NCBI RefSeq assembly: GCF_016907255.1
Contig: NZ_JAFBBQ010000001.1
Span: 1,798,001 to 1,862,000 of the forward strand
DNA length: 64,000 nt
Direction: 5' to 3'
DNA from: Microbacterium keratanolyticum
GTDB taxonomy: Bacteria; Actinomycetota; Actinomycetes; Actinomycetales; Microbacteriaceae
The position numbers were made by a program, and so were the translations under genes. This document shows positions 7,709 to 16,365 of this stretch, in pieces; position 1 is the stretch's first letter, and each line of letters opens with the position of its first letter. The notes beneath the pieces were generated by a model, which made no database searches, was not told the origin of the DNA, and saw nothing but the letters and a program-made list of their open reading frames with translations.

Positions 7709-7801
7709 GTCTCTCAGCGACCGCCTGCGTCGTTGGGGAGCCGTTGGTAGCCCGGCACCTACCCAGGGCGCTGCTAGCGAGCCAGCGGGTCGCTGAGAGA
7801 C
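7709..7801. repeat. Long-range inverted repeat between integrase and next gene
   Basis: GTCTCTCAGCGACC (7709-7722) and GGTCGCTGAGAGAC (7788-7801) are perfect 14-base arms. Between them lie smaller hairpins, including GGTAG/CTACC (7746-7763). The structure starts 17 bases after the integrase stop in the minus-strand direction. It could be an integrase terminator, a protein-binding site, or a structured leader for the downstream genes. There is no T-tract, so a simple intrinsic terminator is not assured. Confidence 0.5.
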
Positions 7802-7817
7802 GGGCGTAGAGACCCCG

Positions 7818-9191
7818 CTACCGCCAGACGAACTCCACCCGGTCGGGGTCGAACCGGTTACCGCCGCGTGTGGCGGGGCGCACCAGCACGGCACCCAGCA
7901 GCGACTCAACGACCCCGCGCCGCGCGTCCATGCTCATCTTGGCCCACCGCGCACGATCCACGCTGCTGAGGTCGGGTGCGGCCTCGGCTGCCTGGATGCG
8001 GCGGCGCTCGGCACGTAGTTGGTCGCGCTCTTTTTCGAGCCGAGACACGGCGGGGAACACTACCTCGGCTGACAGCTCGTGCGCCGTGAACGACGCCATG
8101 AGGCTTGCGATAGACGCCTCAACCTCCGCCAGCCGGTCTGAGTCCGTGAACTCCGGCTTCGGGGTATCCAGCTCGACATCGGCCAGCTTCGCCAGCACCA
8201 CGGCGGTGACCAGATCATCCACGGCGACCGTGCTGGCAGCGACCGTGTGGTCGGTCGCGGCGCACCGGTAGGCCGGATACTTGGCAGCGTTGCCGTACAT
8301 CACCGCTCCGCACACACCACACCGCAGGGTGCCCGTCATCAGGTAGTGGCGCGCGTTCTTGCGGGGCACTCGGGAGCGGGTGTCTGCGGGGCTGAGCGCG
8401 ATGACGAGAGCGTCGTGTGTGGCCTGATCCAAGATCGGCTCCCACTGACCGCGCACTGGCTGCCCGTCGCGGCCGATAGCGACCTGACCCTGATGGATGC
8501 GCCACCCTGCCAGCCGTGGTGACTTCATCATCCGACCCAGCACATGCCCCTGCCACGGTCGGCCCGTCGAGGTCGTCACCCCGGCGTCGTTCCACCGCCG
8601 CGCGATCGCGTAGGTGCCGATGCCCGCGATGATGTCGGCTGCTGCATCACGGATCAGTTTGGCCTCCTTGGCGTCCAGCTCGCGCCCTCCAGGCTGCCAG
8701 CCGAACGGGCGGGTGCCCGCCACGGGGCGACCTTCGCGCGCGCTCTCCAGGTGCTTCCGGGCCACGCGCTCGGCGGTGCGCTCAGCCTCGGCGGCGTCTA
8801 CGTTGCCCTTGATGCGCGCCACCATGCGCCCGTCAGCCGTGGTCAGGTCGTCGTTGCCCGACACGACCGTAGTGATGCGGACGCCGTGCTGCTCGTACAG
8901 GGTGATGAGCTCTTCAAGCTCCAGGGGGCGGCGCGTGAGTCGGCTGTTGGAGTAGGCGATGATGACGCCGAACTCACCTGTCCGTGCGCGGCTGAGCATG
9001 TCGGTGTACTGGGGGCGTGTCTTCTTCCGCGAGCGGGTGCTGGCCCCGGTGTCGTTGTCGCTGAAGACTGCGACCACGTCGAGGCCGTCGCGCGCTGCGA
9101 GATCGCGGCAGTCCTGCTCCTGCCGGGCCACGCCGAGCGCTTCGCCTTCCGTGTCGAGGGAGATTCGAGTGTAGATAGCCGCCTTGGTCAC
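7818..9191 (-). CDS. int: Large serine integrase
   Basis: The 457-residue protein has an N-terminal resolvase domain with IYTRISLD (nucleophile Ser11), a recombinase domain with the segment PFGWQPGG, a zinc-ribbon start RCGVCGAVMYG with YRC and His ligands, and a long coiled-coil (LAEVEASIASLMASF to RRRIQAAEA), the standard order of phage-type serine integrases. The GTG at 9191 is only about 20-30 bases from the element-host junction. No clear ribosome site precedes it; an AT-rich stretch just upstream resembles a -10 box, so a leaderless transcript is possible. It catalyses attP x attB recombination. Confidence 0.95.
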   Translation of the reverse strand: MTKAAIYTRISLDTEGEALGVARQEQDCRDLAARDGLDVVAVFSDNDTGASTRSRKKTRPQYTDMLSRARTGEFGVIIAYSNSRLTRRPLELEELITLYEQHGVRITTVVSGNDDLTTADGRMVARIKGNVDAAEAERTAERVARKHLESAREGRPVAGTRPFGWQPGGRELDAKEAKLIRDAAADIIAGIGTYAIARRWNDAGVTTSTGRPWQGHVLGRMMKSPRLAGWRIHQGQVAIGRDGQPVRGQWEPILDQATHDALVIALSPADTRSRVPRKNARHYLMTGTLRCGVCGAVMYGNAAKYPAYRCAATDHTVAASTVAVDDLVTAVVLAKLADVELDTPKPEFTDSDRLAEVEASIASLMASFTAHELSAEVVFPAVSRLEKERDQLRAERRRIQAAEAAPDLSSVDRARWAKMSMDARRGVVESLLGAVLVRPATRGGNRFDPDRVEFVWR

Positions 9192-9204
9192 GTCTACATT
9201 ATTG

Positions 9205-9235
9205 CCAATGGTTACCGCACCTGCTGGTCGAGGAG
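9205..9235. other. Element-host junction (attL or attR)
   Basis: Reading the minus strand from 9313, the codons match an HhH-GPD repair protein up to GMLLDQQV, then turn into an Arg codon and a stop (9212-9214) instead of the usual Pro. The junction core is therefore near 9214-9226 (plus strand GTTACCGCACCTGCTGG region). The exact crossover dinucleotide cannot be fixed without the other junction, which is outside the window. Confidence 0.7.
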
Positions 9236-9313
9236 CATGCCGACGAGCAGCGCGAGCGGGTTCTCGGTCAGCAGGGCGTCAGCCGCGGGGTCGCCCGTGA
9301 TGTGCAAAGCCAT
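9212..9313 (-). pseudogene. 5' fragment of HhH-GPD-type DNA repair gene, split by the element
   Basis: From the ATG at 9313 the frame encodes 33 residues beginning [15 protein letters not shown] and ending GMLLDQQVR before a stop. This matches, from memory, the N-terminus of an actinobacterial HhH-GPD base-excision-repair protein (the family whose N-terminus reads [11 protein letters not shown]...LLVGMLLDQQVPME). The rest of the gene should be on the far side of the element, left of the window. It lies downstream of hemA in the same direction. Confidence 0.75.
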
Positions 9314-9366
9314 GCGCCCAGTCTGACACTGCGCGCGGACATTGGGGGAGAGTCGGCGTCAGAGCC

Positions 9367-10680
9367 TCAGGCGATGTCGGATGCGTCTGCGGCGTCGACG
9401 TCGTCGGCGATGCCGAGTCCGAAGAGCGTCGAGAGCGCGGTCGCGAACTCGTCTCCGCGACCCTCCGCGGCGAGTTCGTGCGCCCGGGCCGTCGGGGTGT
9501 GCAGAAGGACTCCGGCGAGGTGGCGCATCGCCTGTTCCACGCGTCCGTCGTCGTCACCGCGGCGGCGCGCACGGTCGATCTCGGCGTCGAGGAGCGAGAA
9601 GATGTGGGATCGCAGGGCGACGACCGCGGGGGTGACGCTCTGACGTTCACCGACGAGATGGAAGGTGTCGGCGGCATCGCGCACGATCGTGCGGGCAGCA
9701 TCCGTCGCCTGAAGCTCTTCGAGAGGCGCGTGAAGCCGGATCGTCTCGAGGTCGAGCAGCGCGACACCCTCGATGCCGGAGACGTCGGGGTCGACGTTGC
9801 GGGGCATGCCGAGGTCGATCACGAGCTGGCCGTGCGCGGACCCCATGGGGCACCCGACGCTCTCGATCGCCACGGGACCCACGCCCGTGCGCAGGACGGA
9901 GGCATCGAGCACCGGCTCGGTGGCGCTCGTGCAGGTGATGATGAGGCTCGACTGGGCGGCGACGCGCGCGTAGTTGGCGGCGTCGAGCGCCGTGATGCCG
10001 TACTTCTCGGCGAACGCCACGGCACGGCCGGACGGCGAGTGCACCGAGATGTTCGTGGCACCGCGCTCGCGAAGAGTCGCGAGGGTCACCGCAGCGTAGG
10101 CGCCGGTGCCCACGAGCAGCACGCGCTCGGCGGACCAGTCCGCGATCCGGCTGTCGGCCAGTTCCAACGCGAGACGAACGAGCGAGCGCCCAGCTCGACC
10201 GAGCGCCGTGACGTTCTTGACCTTGCGCTGCGCCTGGCTCGCGCGCTGGAAGAGGCGCTCGAGTTCGGGGGAGGTCGTGCCGTTCTTGCGGGCGGAAGTG
10301 AGCGCGCGCCGAACCTGGCCGGCGATCTCGCCCTCTCCGGAGACGACGGACTCCAGGCCGGATGCGACAGAGAAGAGGTGCTCGGCGACGCGGCGACCGG
10401 AGTGCACGCTGTAGGCGCCGTCGAGATCGGCCATCGGGATGCCGGTCGCGGACTCGACGGCTTCGAGGACTGCTTCGACACCGATCGCGCCGGCGGCCGT
10501 CACCGGCTCGTCCATCTCGACGTACGCCTCGAAGCGATTACAGGTCGCCAGAACGACCGCACCCTGCACGCACGGCGCCAGCTCCACCAGGATGGGAGCG
10601 ACGTCTTCGGGGGTGCGGCTGAGGCGTTCGAGAAGGTCGAAGGAGGCGGTCTTGTGACTCGCCGTCACGCAGAGCAACAC
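9367..10680 (-). CDS. hemA: Glutamyl-tRNA reductase
   Basis: The 437-residue enzyme reduces glutamyl-tRNA to glutamate-1-semialdehyde, the first committed step of C5-pathway tetrapyrrole synthesis. Seen: catalytic Cys47 in ATCNRFE, the [13 protein letters not shown] segment, [11 protein letters not shown], and a Rossmann-type NADPH site [14 protein letters not shown]. The GTG at 10680 gives [12 protein letters not shown], the usual start for the family; longer frames run into the hemE promoter region. It is divergent from hemE with about 105 bases between, so the two promoters face each other. Confidence 0.95.
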   Translation of the reverse strand: MLLCVTASHKTASFDLLERLSRTPEDVAPILVELAPCVQGAVVLATCNRFEAYVEMDEPVTAAGAIGVEAVLEAVESATGIPMADLDGAYSVHSGRRVAEHLFSVASGLESVVSGEGEIAGQVRRALTSARKNGTTSPELERLFQRASQAQRKVKNVTALGRAGRSLVRLALELADSRIADWSAERVLLVGTGAYAAVTLATLRERGATNISVHSPSGRAVAFAEKYGITALDAANYARVAAQSSLIITCTSATEPVLDASVLRTGVGPVAIESVGCPMGSAHGQLVIDLGMPRNVDPDVSGIEGVALLDLETIRLHAPLEELQATDAARTIVRDAADTFHLVGERQSVTPAVVALRSHIFSLLDAEIDRARRRGDDDGRVEQAMRHLAGVLLHTPTARAHELAAEGRGDEFATALSTLFGLGIADDVDAADASDIA

Positions 10681-10785
10681 GTCAACAGGATACGCCTGCC
10701 TGCCTTTGGGTCGGCTGAGGTGACCGCGAAAGTCAGACCGCCGGTGCACAACAGACTCATAACCACCGGTGTCAGGATGGCCGCC

Positions 10786-11808
10786 ATGTCCCTTTCTGAT
10801 GCTCCGCTTCTGCGCGCTCTCGCCGGTGACCGCCCCGATCGCACTCCCGTCTGGTTCATGCGCCAGGCAGGCCGATCGCTGCCCGAGTACCGCGAACTGC
10901 GGGTGGGAACGCGGATGCTCGACGCGTGCCTCACGCCGGACCTCGCGGCCGAGATCACGCTGCAACCGGTGCGTCGTCACGGAGTGGACGCGGGCATCTT
11001 CTTCAGCGACATCGTGGTGCCGCTGCGCCTGGCCGGTGTCGAGGTCGAGATCGAGCCCGGCCGCGGCCCCGTGTTCGCCGAGCCGATCCGGACGGCCGCG
11101 GACGTCGAGCGCATCACCTCCATCGACCCGGAGTCGCTGGACGCATCCGCTGTCGCCGAGGCAGTGCGCATCGTCGTCTCCGAACTCGGGGAGACACCGC
11201 TAATCGGCTTCGCCGGTGCCCCCTTCACGCTTGCGGCCTACCTCGTCGAGGGCGGCCCCTCGAAGGAGCACATGCGCGCACGTGCGCTCATGCACACCGA
11301 CCCCGAGTCGTGGCACCGCCTGGCCGGGTGGCTCGCACAGGTCTCCCGCGTCTTCCTGCAGGCGCAGATCGACGCCGGCGCCTCTGCCGTGCAGCTGTTC
11401 GACTCGTGGGCGGGCTCGCTGAGCCGGGCCGACTACCTGGAGTTCGTCGCTCCGCACTCGACCGCCGCGCTGCGCGACGTGACCGCGCCGATCATCCACT
11501 TCGGTGTGGGCACCGGGCCCTTCCTGGCTGACATGCGCCTCGGGGGCATCGCCGACGCCGTGGGTGTGGACTGGCGGATGCCCCTGACTGAGGCCATCTC
11601 GGTGCTGGGTCCCGACGTCACTGTGCAGGGCAACATCAACCCCGCGCTGCTCTCGGCGCCGTGGCCGGTCCTCGAAGCCCATGTCCGCGACGTGCTCGCC
11701 CAGGGCCGCGGCGCGCGTGCGCACATCGTCAACCTCGGGCACGGCGTGCCGCCGGAGACCGATCCTGAACAGCTCACTCGGATCGTCGAGCTCGTCCACA
11801 GCATCTGA
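10786..11808 (+). CDS. hemE: Uroporphyrinogen decarboxylase
   Basis: The 340-residue enzyme converts uroporphyrinogen III to coproporphyrinogen III. Seen: the signature [16 protein letters not shown] near the N-terminus, [34 protein letters not shown] and the C-terminal [13 protein letters not shown]. The ATG at 10786 has GGATGG about 6-10 bases upstream; an alternative ATG is at 10777. cgoX follows 25 bases downstream on the same strand. Confidence 0.96.
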   Translation: MSLSDAPLLRALAGDRPDRTPVWFMRQAGRSLPEYRELRVGTRMLDACLTPDLAAEITLQPVRRHGVDAGIFFSDIVVPLRLAGVEVEIEPGRGPVFAEPIRTAADVERITSIDPESLDASAVAEAVRIVVSELGETPLIGFAGAPFTLAAYLVEGGPSKEHMRARALMHTDPESWHRLAGWLAQVSRVFLQAQIDAGASAVQLFDSWAGSLSRADYLEFVAPHSTAALRDVTAPIIHFGVGTGPFLADMRLGGIADAVGVDWRMPLTEAISVLGPDVTVQGNINPALLSAPWPVLEAHVRDVLAQGRGARAHIVNLGHGVPPETDPEQLTRIVELVHSI

Positions 11809-11833
11809 CGCGCGCAATGAAAGGATTGAGCGT

Positions 11834-13372
11834 ATGACCGCTCAGCCCCCGGACCTCGCTGCTCGCGCCGCACAGAAGAACGTCATCGTCGTCGGTGGTG
11901 GCATCGGCGGACTCATCGCGGCGCGCGAGTGCGCGAAGGTCGGCATGAAGGTCACCGTCCTTGAGGCGGAAGACTCCGTCGGCGGGGCGATCCGTCGCAC
12001 CGAGCTCGACGGCATCGTGGTCGACGCGGGCGCCGAGAGCTACGCGACCCGCGGGGGCACGGTCCGCGCACTGCTGGAAGAGCTCGGACTCGCGGATCGC
12101 ATCGTCACGCCCGCCGCAGGAGGCGCGTGGCTCGCGGGTATCCCCGGCATCGGTGCGGCACCGCTTCCTGTCGGGGGGATCCTCGGCATCCCGGGCAACG
12201 CGTTCCAGGACGACGTGCGCCGCATCATCGGGTGGTCGGGGGTGTGGCGGGCGTACGTCGACCGCCTCCGTCCGCCGCTCACAATCGGTCACACCCAGAG
12301 CCTCGGACGGCTGGTCTCCTCGCGCATGGGGGCGAAGGTGCACGACCGCCTGGTCGCCCCCGTCGTCACGGGCGTGTACTCGGCATCGCCGGACGACATC
12401 GATGTCGAGGTCGCGGCTCCCGGGCTCAGTGCGGCACTGACTCGCACGGGATCGCTCGCCGGCGCCGTCCAGGTGCTGCGCGGTGAGAGTGCCGAGCGTG
12501 CCAAGGCTGCGCCGGGCTCCGCCGTCGAAGGCCTGCGCGGGGGGATGTCGACCCTGATCGACGCTCTTCTCGCCGACCTCGCGAAATTCGGCGTCGACGT
12601 GCAGACCGGTGTGCAGGTCGCTGCCGTCACGCGCGACGGGCAGCGCTGGCTCGTGCGGGCGAACAAGGATGCAGCTGCGGCGGCGGACGCTCTTGTGGAT
12701 GACGAGGAGATCGCCTCGGAGGCGATCGAGCTCGGAGCCGACGCGGTCATCGTCGCCACATCCGAAGACGCCGCGCGCCAGCTTCTGGCGGACGCAGCGC
12801 CGGCACTCGCCGAGACTCCGTCCGTCACATCGCCCGAGATCGAGATCATCACGCTTCTCGTGTCATCCCCGGCTCTCGACAGCGCCCCGCGGGGCACAGG
12901 CGTGCTGACGGTCCCGGGCAGCTTCACCGCGAAGGCGCTGACGCACTCGACCGCCAAGTGGTCGTGGCTGAGCGAGGCCGCAGGCGGCCGCCATGTGGTG
13001 CGTGTGTCGTTCGGCGCACAGGGTGAGCTCGCAGCGACCGCGACGATGAACGACGAGGATGCGGCGCAGCTGGCGCTGCGCGAAGCATCCGCGCTCCTCG
13101 GCGTCTCTCTCGGCGACGCCGACCTGATCGCCTCACACCGTTCACGGTTCACGCAGTCGCAGCCCGCATCGGTCATCGGTTCTGCCGAGCGCCGATCCGC
13201 TGCGCGCACCGCCGTCCGGGGGGTGCCGGGGCTCGCCGTCGTGGGGGCATGGCTGGCGGGAACCGGGCTCGCCCAGGTCATCCCGGACGCCGCGAAAGAG
13301 GCGGATCGCCTGCGTGCGAGTCTGCTCTGGGGCGGCGAGGATACAGGTCCGCGTCCTCCCGCGGAAGCCTAG
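11834..13372 (+). CDS. cgoX: Coproporphyrinogen III oxidase (HemY-type, FAD)
   Basis: The 512-residue flavoprotein has the dinucleotide motif VIVVGGGIGGLIAARE followed by VTVLEAEDSVGGAI, and the C-terminal GVPGLAVVGAWLAGTGLAQVI segment of HemY/HemG-type oxidases. In Gram-positives with the coproporphyrin pathway this enzyme oxidises coproporphyrinogen III to coproporphyrin III. The chdC gene in the same cluster supports that route over protoporphyrinogen oxidation. The ATG at 11834 has an AAAGGA site upstream. Confidence 0.9.
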   Translation: MTAQPPDLAARAAQKNVIVVGGGIGGLIAARECAKVGMKVTVLEAEDSVGGAIRRTELDGIVVDAGAESYATRGGTVRALLEELGLADRIVTPAAGGAWLAGIPGIGAAPLPVGGILGIPGNAFQDDVRRIIGWSGVWRAYVDRLRPPLTIGHTQSLGRLVSSRMGAKVHDRLVAPVVTGVYSASPDDIDVEVAAPGLSAALTRTGSLAGAVQVLRGESAERAKAAPGSAVEGLRGGMSTLIDALLADLAKFGVDVQTGVQVAAVTRDGQRWLVRANKDAAAAADALVDDEEIASEAIELGADAVIVATSEDAARQLLADAAPALAETPSVTSPEIEIITLLVSSPALDSAPRGTGVLTVPGSFTAKALTHSTAKWSWLSEAAGGRHVVRVSFGAQGELAATATMNDEDAAQLALREASALLGVSLGDADLIASHRSRFTQSQPASVIGSAERRSAARTAVRGVPGLAVVGAWLAGTGLAQVIPDAAKEADRLRASLLWGGEDTGPRPPAEA

Positions 13373-13440
13373 ATACCGAAATTGGCATATGGGGTTACGC
13401 TGGAGGTTCGCAAGGCCGGACCACAACGTGAGGAGACCCC

Positions 13441-13857
13441 ATGAAGGGGAAGATCGGACTCGTCGTCGGACTCGGCGTCGGATATGTGCTGGGCACCCGC
13501 GCCGGACGCGAGCGCTATGACCAGATCAAGACGCAGTGGCTCAAGGTCTGGAACCTCGACCCCGTGCAGGCGCAGGTGTCGAAGGTCAAGGGCTTCGCGA
13601 AGGAGCAGGCCGCAGCCGTGCCGCAGGCGCTGTGGAAGGGCGCGGTGAAGGTCGTCAAGGCGGCCAGCGCTGACGGCACTCCTGGCCAGCGCGTTGATGC
13701 CGCCGTCGCGACGGCGAAAGACGCGATCGACGACGTGAAGGATGCCGCAGAAGACACGCTGGACGCCGTCGAGAAGAAGGCCAAGGAGGCGTCGAAGCCC
13801 GCAGCCAAGCCCGCCTCGAAGCCGGCGGCGAAGAAGTCCACGCAAAGCGGTTCCTGA
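13441..13857 (+). CDS. YtxH-like small membrane-associated protein
   Basis: The 138-residue protein starts with a short hydrophobic glycine-rich segment (IGLVVGLGVGYVLGTRAGRERY), typical of YtxH-domain proteins. A long amphipathic helical region and an Ala/Lys/Pro-rich tail (EASKPAAKPASKPAAKK) follow. GAGGAGACC precedes the ATG. It begins a trio of small envelope genes inside the heme cluster; holin-X-like and DUF3618-like genes follow with a 1-base gap and a 14-base overlap. Function unknown. Confidence 0.8.
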   Translation: MKGKIGLVVGLGVGYVLGTRAGRERYDQIKTQWLKVWNLDPVQAQVSKVKGFAKEQAAAVPQALWKGAVKVVKAASADGTPGQRVDAAVATAKDAIDDVKDAAEDTLDAVEKKAKEASKPAAKPASKPAAKKSTQSGS

Positions 13858-13858
13858 C

Positions 13859-14266
13859 ATGCCCCGCGCATATCGTGATCGCGCCGAAGACAGCTTTCTG
13901 TCGCTGATCGGCGACCTTCCCGACCTCGTCAGCAACCTCGTCAAGGCCGAGATCAATGCCGCGAAGGTGTGGATCTCGCGCACCGCGAAGGATGCCGGAA
14001 TCGGCAGCGTCTGGTTCCTCGTCGCGCTGTTCTTCCTGTTCTGGGCCATTCCTCTGCTGCTGACCTTTGCGGTCGCCGGACTCTCGTCCTGGTGGCCGGT
14101 CTGGCTTTCGGCGATCGTCGTGTTCGCCGGGCTCTTGGTCGCCGTCGCGCTGTTCGCACTGCTGGGCGTGCTGAAGTTCCGCCGTGTGCTCGCACGTGAG
14201 AACCCGGCCCAGGCCGTCGCCGAAGACATCCGACTCGTACGAGAGGCAGACGATGACTCCCTCTGA
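13859..14266 (+). CDS. Holin-X-like (PF07332-type) membrane protein
   Basis: The 135-residue protein has an amphipathic N-terminal helix (LIGDLPDLVSNLVKAEINAAK) and two membrane spans, FLVALFFLFWAIPLLLTFAVAG and WLSAIVVFAGLLVAVALFALLG, separated by SSWWPVW. This pattern matches the actinobacterial Holin-X family, common next to YtxH and DUF3618 genes and not phage lysis proteins. Start ATG at 13859, one base after the stop of the previous gene. Confidence 0.8.
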   Translation: MPRAYRDRAEDSFLSLIGDLPDLVSNLVKAEINAAKVWISRTAKDAGIGSVWFLVALFFLFWAIPLLLTFAVAGLSSWWPVWLSAIVVFAGLLVAVALFALLGVLKFRRVLARENPAQAVAEDIRLVREADDDSL

Positions 14267-14552
14267 TCACCTTCCCGGTTCGCCGTCTGCGCGTCCCCTG
14301 CCTGCCACGGCCGTTCCCGCGGGCATCCTCGATCCCGTGGAATCCGCGCGCGCTGAGCTGAAGGCGGCTCTCGCTGCGATCGAGCAGAAGGGCAACCTGC
14401 CCCGCCGCCTCGACAAGGCGGCGAAGCGTGGCGCGGTGCGAGCGCGGGCTTTCGCCGAGCAGAACCCGGCTGGCGCGATCGCTGCGGCCGTGGGCGTTGC
14501 GGCGACGGTCGGTGGGATCGTCTGGCTCGTCGCGCGAGCGCTGTCGCGCTGA
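14253..14552 (+). CDS. DUF3618-like small membrane protein
   Basis: The 99-residue protein has a Pro/Ala-rich start, a charged helix (DPVESARAELKAALAAIEQKG) and a single C-terminal membrane span (GAIAAAVGVAATVGGIVWLVARAL). The ARAELKAAL segment followed by one span resembles DUF3618 proteins. It overlaps the holin-X-like gene by 14 bases, so the two are probably made together. Confidence 0.7.
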   Translation: MTPSDHLPGSPSARPLPATAVPAGILDPVESARAELKAALAAIEQKGNLPRRLDKAAKRGAVRARAFAEQNPAGAIAAAVGVAATVGGIVWLVARALSR

Positions 14553-14660
14553 GCGAACTTCGACGGATGCTGCCCCGCAGCAGCCATCGAATCTCCTCCT
14601 TTCGGGTGCAGAACGCGCCCTGGGTTCGCTCCTCATAGAGAGAAGGGGCAGACTGGGGGC

Positions 14661-15359
14661 ATGTCCGACGTGCACGCACAAGCGCCCGCTGACCCGTCCG
14701 CCTCTCCCGAGGGCTTCACCCTCTGGGCTGTCTGGCGCCGCAACCCCGACTCGCCTGTCCTCGAGACCGACGCGACCGAGCTCGAAGATATCGTGGCCCA
14801 CATCGAGGCCGGGGGCATCTCCGTCCGCGGCTTCTACGACGTCAGTGGTCTCAAGGCCGACGCCGACCTCATGGTCTGGCTGCACGGCGACACCGCGGAA
14901 GAGCTGCAGCGCGCGCTGCGCCGCCTGCGTCGCACCGAGATGCTGCGCCCGCTGCTTCCCGTGTGGAACGTACTGGGCGTGCACCGCGATGCGGAGTTCA
15001 ACCGCTCGCACGTGCCCGGCTTCCTGCGCGGCATCGAGCCGAAGGGCTGGCTGTGCCTGTACCCCTTCGTGCGCACCCCCGAGTGGTACCTCATCCCGGA
15101 AGACGAGCGTCGGCGGATGCTCGCGGAGCACGGACGCAAGGGTGCCGCGTTCACGGGCGTCATCGCCAACACCGTCGCGTCCTTCGCGCTCGGCGACTAT
15201 GAGTGGCTGCTGCCGCTTGAAGCCGACGACCCGAAGGAACTCGTCGATCTCATGCGCGACCTGCGGTACACGGATGCGCGCAACTTCGTGAAGGAAGAGG
15301 TGCCGTTCTACACCGGGCGCCGCCTGCGCCTGGACGAGATCGCCGAGGTCCTGCAGTAG
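14661..15359 (+). CDS. chdC: Coproheme decarboxylase (HemQ)
   Basis: The 232-residue protein is a chlorite-dismutase-fold enzyme that decarboxylates coproheme to heme b with peroxide, the last step of the coproporphyrin pathway. Seen: FTLWAVWRRNPD, the FYDVSGLKADADLMVWLHG strand pair, and the active-site segment YPFVRTPEWYLIPEDERRRML with EHGRKG. hemC begins 2 bases after its stop. Its presence fixes the heme route as coproporphyrin-dependent. Confidence 0.95.
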   Translation: MSDVHAQAPADPSASPEGFTLWAVWRRNPDSPVLETDATELEDIVAHIEAGGISVRGFYDVSGLKADADLMVWLHGDTAEELQRALRRLRRTEMLRPLLPVWNVLGVHRDAEFNRSHVPGFLRGIEPKGWLCLYPFVRTPEWYLIPEDERRRMLAEHGRKGAAFTGVIANTVASFALGDYEWLLPLEADDPKELVDLMRDLRYTDARNFVKEEVPFYTGRRLRLDEIAEVLQ

Positions 15360-15361
15360 CC

Positions 15362-16360
15362 ATGACCAGTCGCATCCGTCTCGGAACCCGTCGCAGCGCG
15401 CTCGCGCAGGCGCAGTCGGGGCATGTCGCCCTTGCGCTCGAGAAGGTCTCCGGCCGTGCCGTCGAGCTCGTGCCGATCACGTCCGAGGGTGACACGAACC
15501 GTGCCTCGCTGTCGGAGATCGGCGGAGTCGGCATCTTCGCCACGAGCCTGCGTGAGTCACTGTTGCGCGGGGAATGCGATCTGCTCGTGCACTCGCTGAA
15601 GGATCTTCCGACGGATGTCCCCGCGGCCCTCACGATCGCCGCCACCCCGCGCCGTGCGGATGCGCGGGACGTCATCGTCACTCGTGACGGGACCCCGATG
15701 CACGAGCTCGCTCCGGGCAGCCGCATCGGCACCGGGTCTCCGCGCCGGATCGCGCAGGCGCGGATCCGCGCACCCCGAGTCACGGCGGTCGACATCCGCG
15801 GCAATGTGGATTCGCGCCTTGAGCGGGTGCGCTCGGGCGATCTCGACGCGGTCGTGCTCGCCGCCGCGGGACTCTCGCGACTCGACGGCGATCCGCTGCA
15901 CGGTTTGTTCGCCGAGCCCATGGGTCTGGCCGAGTGGCCGACGGCACCCGGGCAGGGTGCGCTGGCTGTCGAGACGACGGCGGATGCTTCGCCCGAGCTC
16001 ATGGAGGCTCTGGCTGCGCTCGATGATCTCGACACCCGGATCGCGGTGACCGCTGAGCGTGCGGTGCTGGCTGGACTGGACGCCGGATGCCAGGCGCCGA
16101 TGGCTGCCCACGCCACGGTGGAGGGCGACAATCTGCGTGTGCGTGCGGTCGTCTACGCGCCGCACGAAGAGTGGCGAATCGGCATCGACGTCACGGAAGC
16201 CCTGAACGGGGGGTATATTCGACAGAACGGCAGCAGCAATGGAGCGGACGCTGCCGATGGTGCAGACCCGATCAGCGCAGCGCGCGAGATGGGGTTCGCT
16301 GTTGCCCGTCGGCTGCTCGAACGTGGGGCGGCTGACCTCCTCCCACGAGAGCGTTCCTGA
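15362..16360 (+). CDS. hemC: Hydroxymethylbilane synthase
   Basis: The 332-residue enzyme polymerises porphobilinogen to hydroxymethylbilane. Seen: RLGTRRSALAQAQSG at the N-terminus, the VHSLKDLPTD active-site loop with catalytic Asp, GSPRRIAQ, VDIRGNVDSRL and Cys243 in LDAGCQAPM, which carries the dipyrromethane cofactor. The C-terminal domain has a polar insert (GGYIRQNGSSNGADAADGAD). hemD follows 5 bases downstream. Confidence 0.96.
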   Translation: MTSRIRLGTRRSALAQAQSGHVALALEKVSGRAVELVPITSEGDTNRASLSEIGGVGIFATSLRESLLRGECDLLVHSLKDLPTDVPAALTIAATPRRADARDVIVTRDGTPMHELAPGSRIGTGSPRRIAQARIRAPRVTAVDIRGNVDSRLERVRSGDLDAVVLAAAGLSRLDGDPLHGLFAEPMGLAEWPTAPGQGALAVETTADASPELMEALAALDDLDTRIAVTAERAVLAGLDAGCQAPMAAHATVEGDNLRVRAVVYAPHEEWRIGIDVTEALNGGYIRQNGSSNGADAADGADPISAAREMGFAVARRLLERGAADLLPRERS

Positions 16361-16365
16361 TTTCC

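Larger units (their letters stand above)
1..9220. mobile_element. Integrated serine-integrase element, left end outside window
   Basis: Seen: a large serine integrase at the right border touches a truncated host gene, and the genes between are typical of mobile replicons (prim-pol, RepA-like helicase, WhiB-like protein, second serine recombinase). The right junction lies at about 9205-9225, where homology to an HhH-GPD repair protein stops after the residues DQQ(V). The left end is not present, so size and full cargo are unknown. No phage structural genes and no FtsK/TraB-type transfer gene are visible in this part. Inference: a plasmid-like integrative element or phage satellite, or the replication arm of a prophage. 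Confidence 0.8.

Noticed and set aside
1..9220. Intact prophage
   Set aside because: No terminase, portal, capsid, tail or lysis gene is present in the visible part.
9205..9235. tRNA gene as integration target
   Set aside because: No tRNA-like sequence is present at the junction; the host side is a protein-coding gene fragment.
13859..14266. Phage holin as sign of a prophage in the heme cluster
   Set aside because: The protein belongs with YtxH- and DUF3618-like chromosomal envelope genes and has no phage neighbours.
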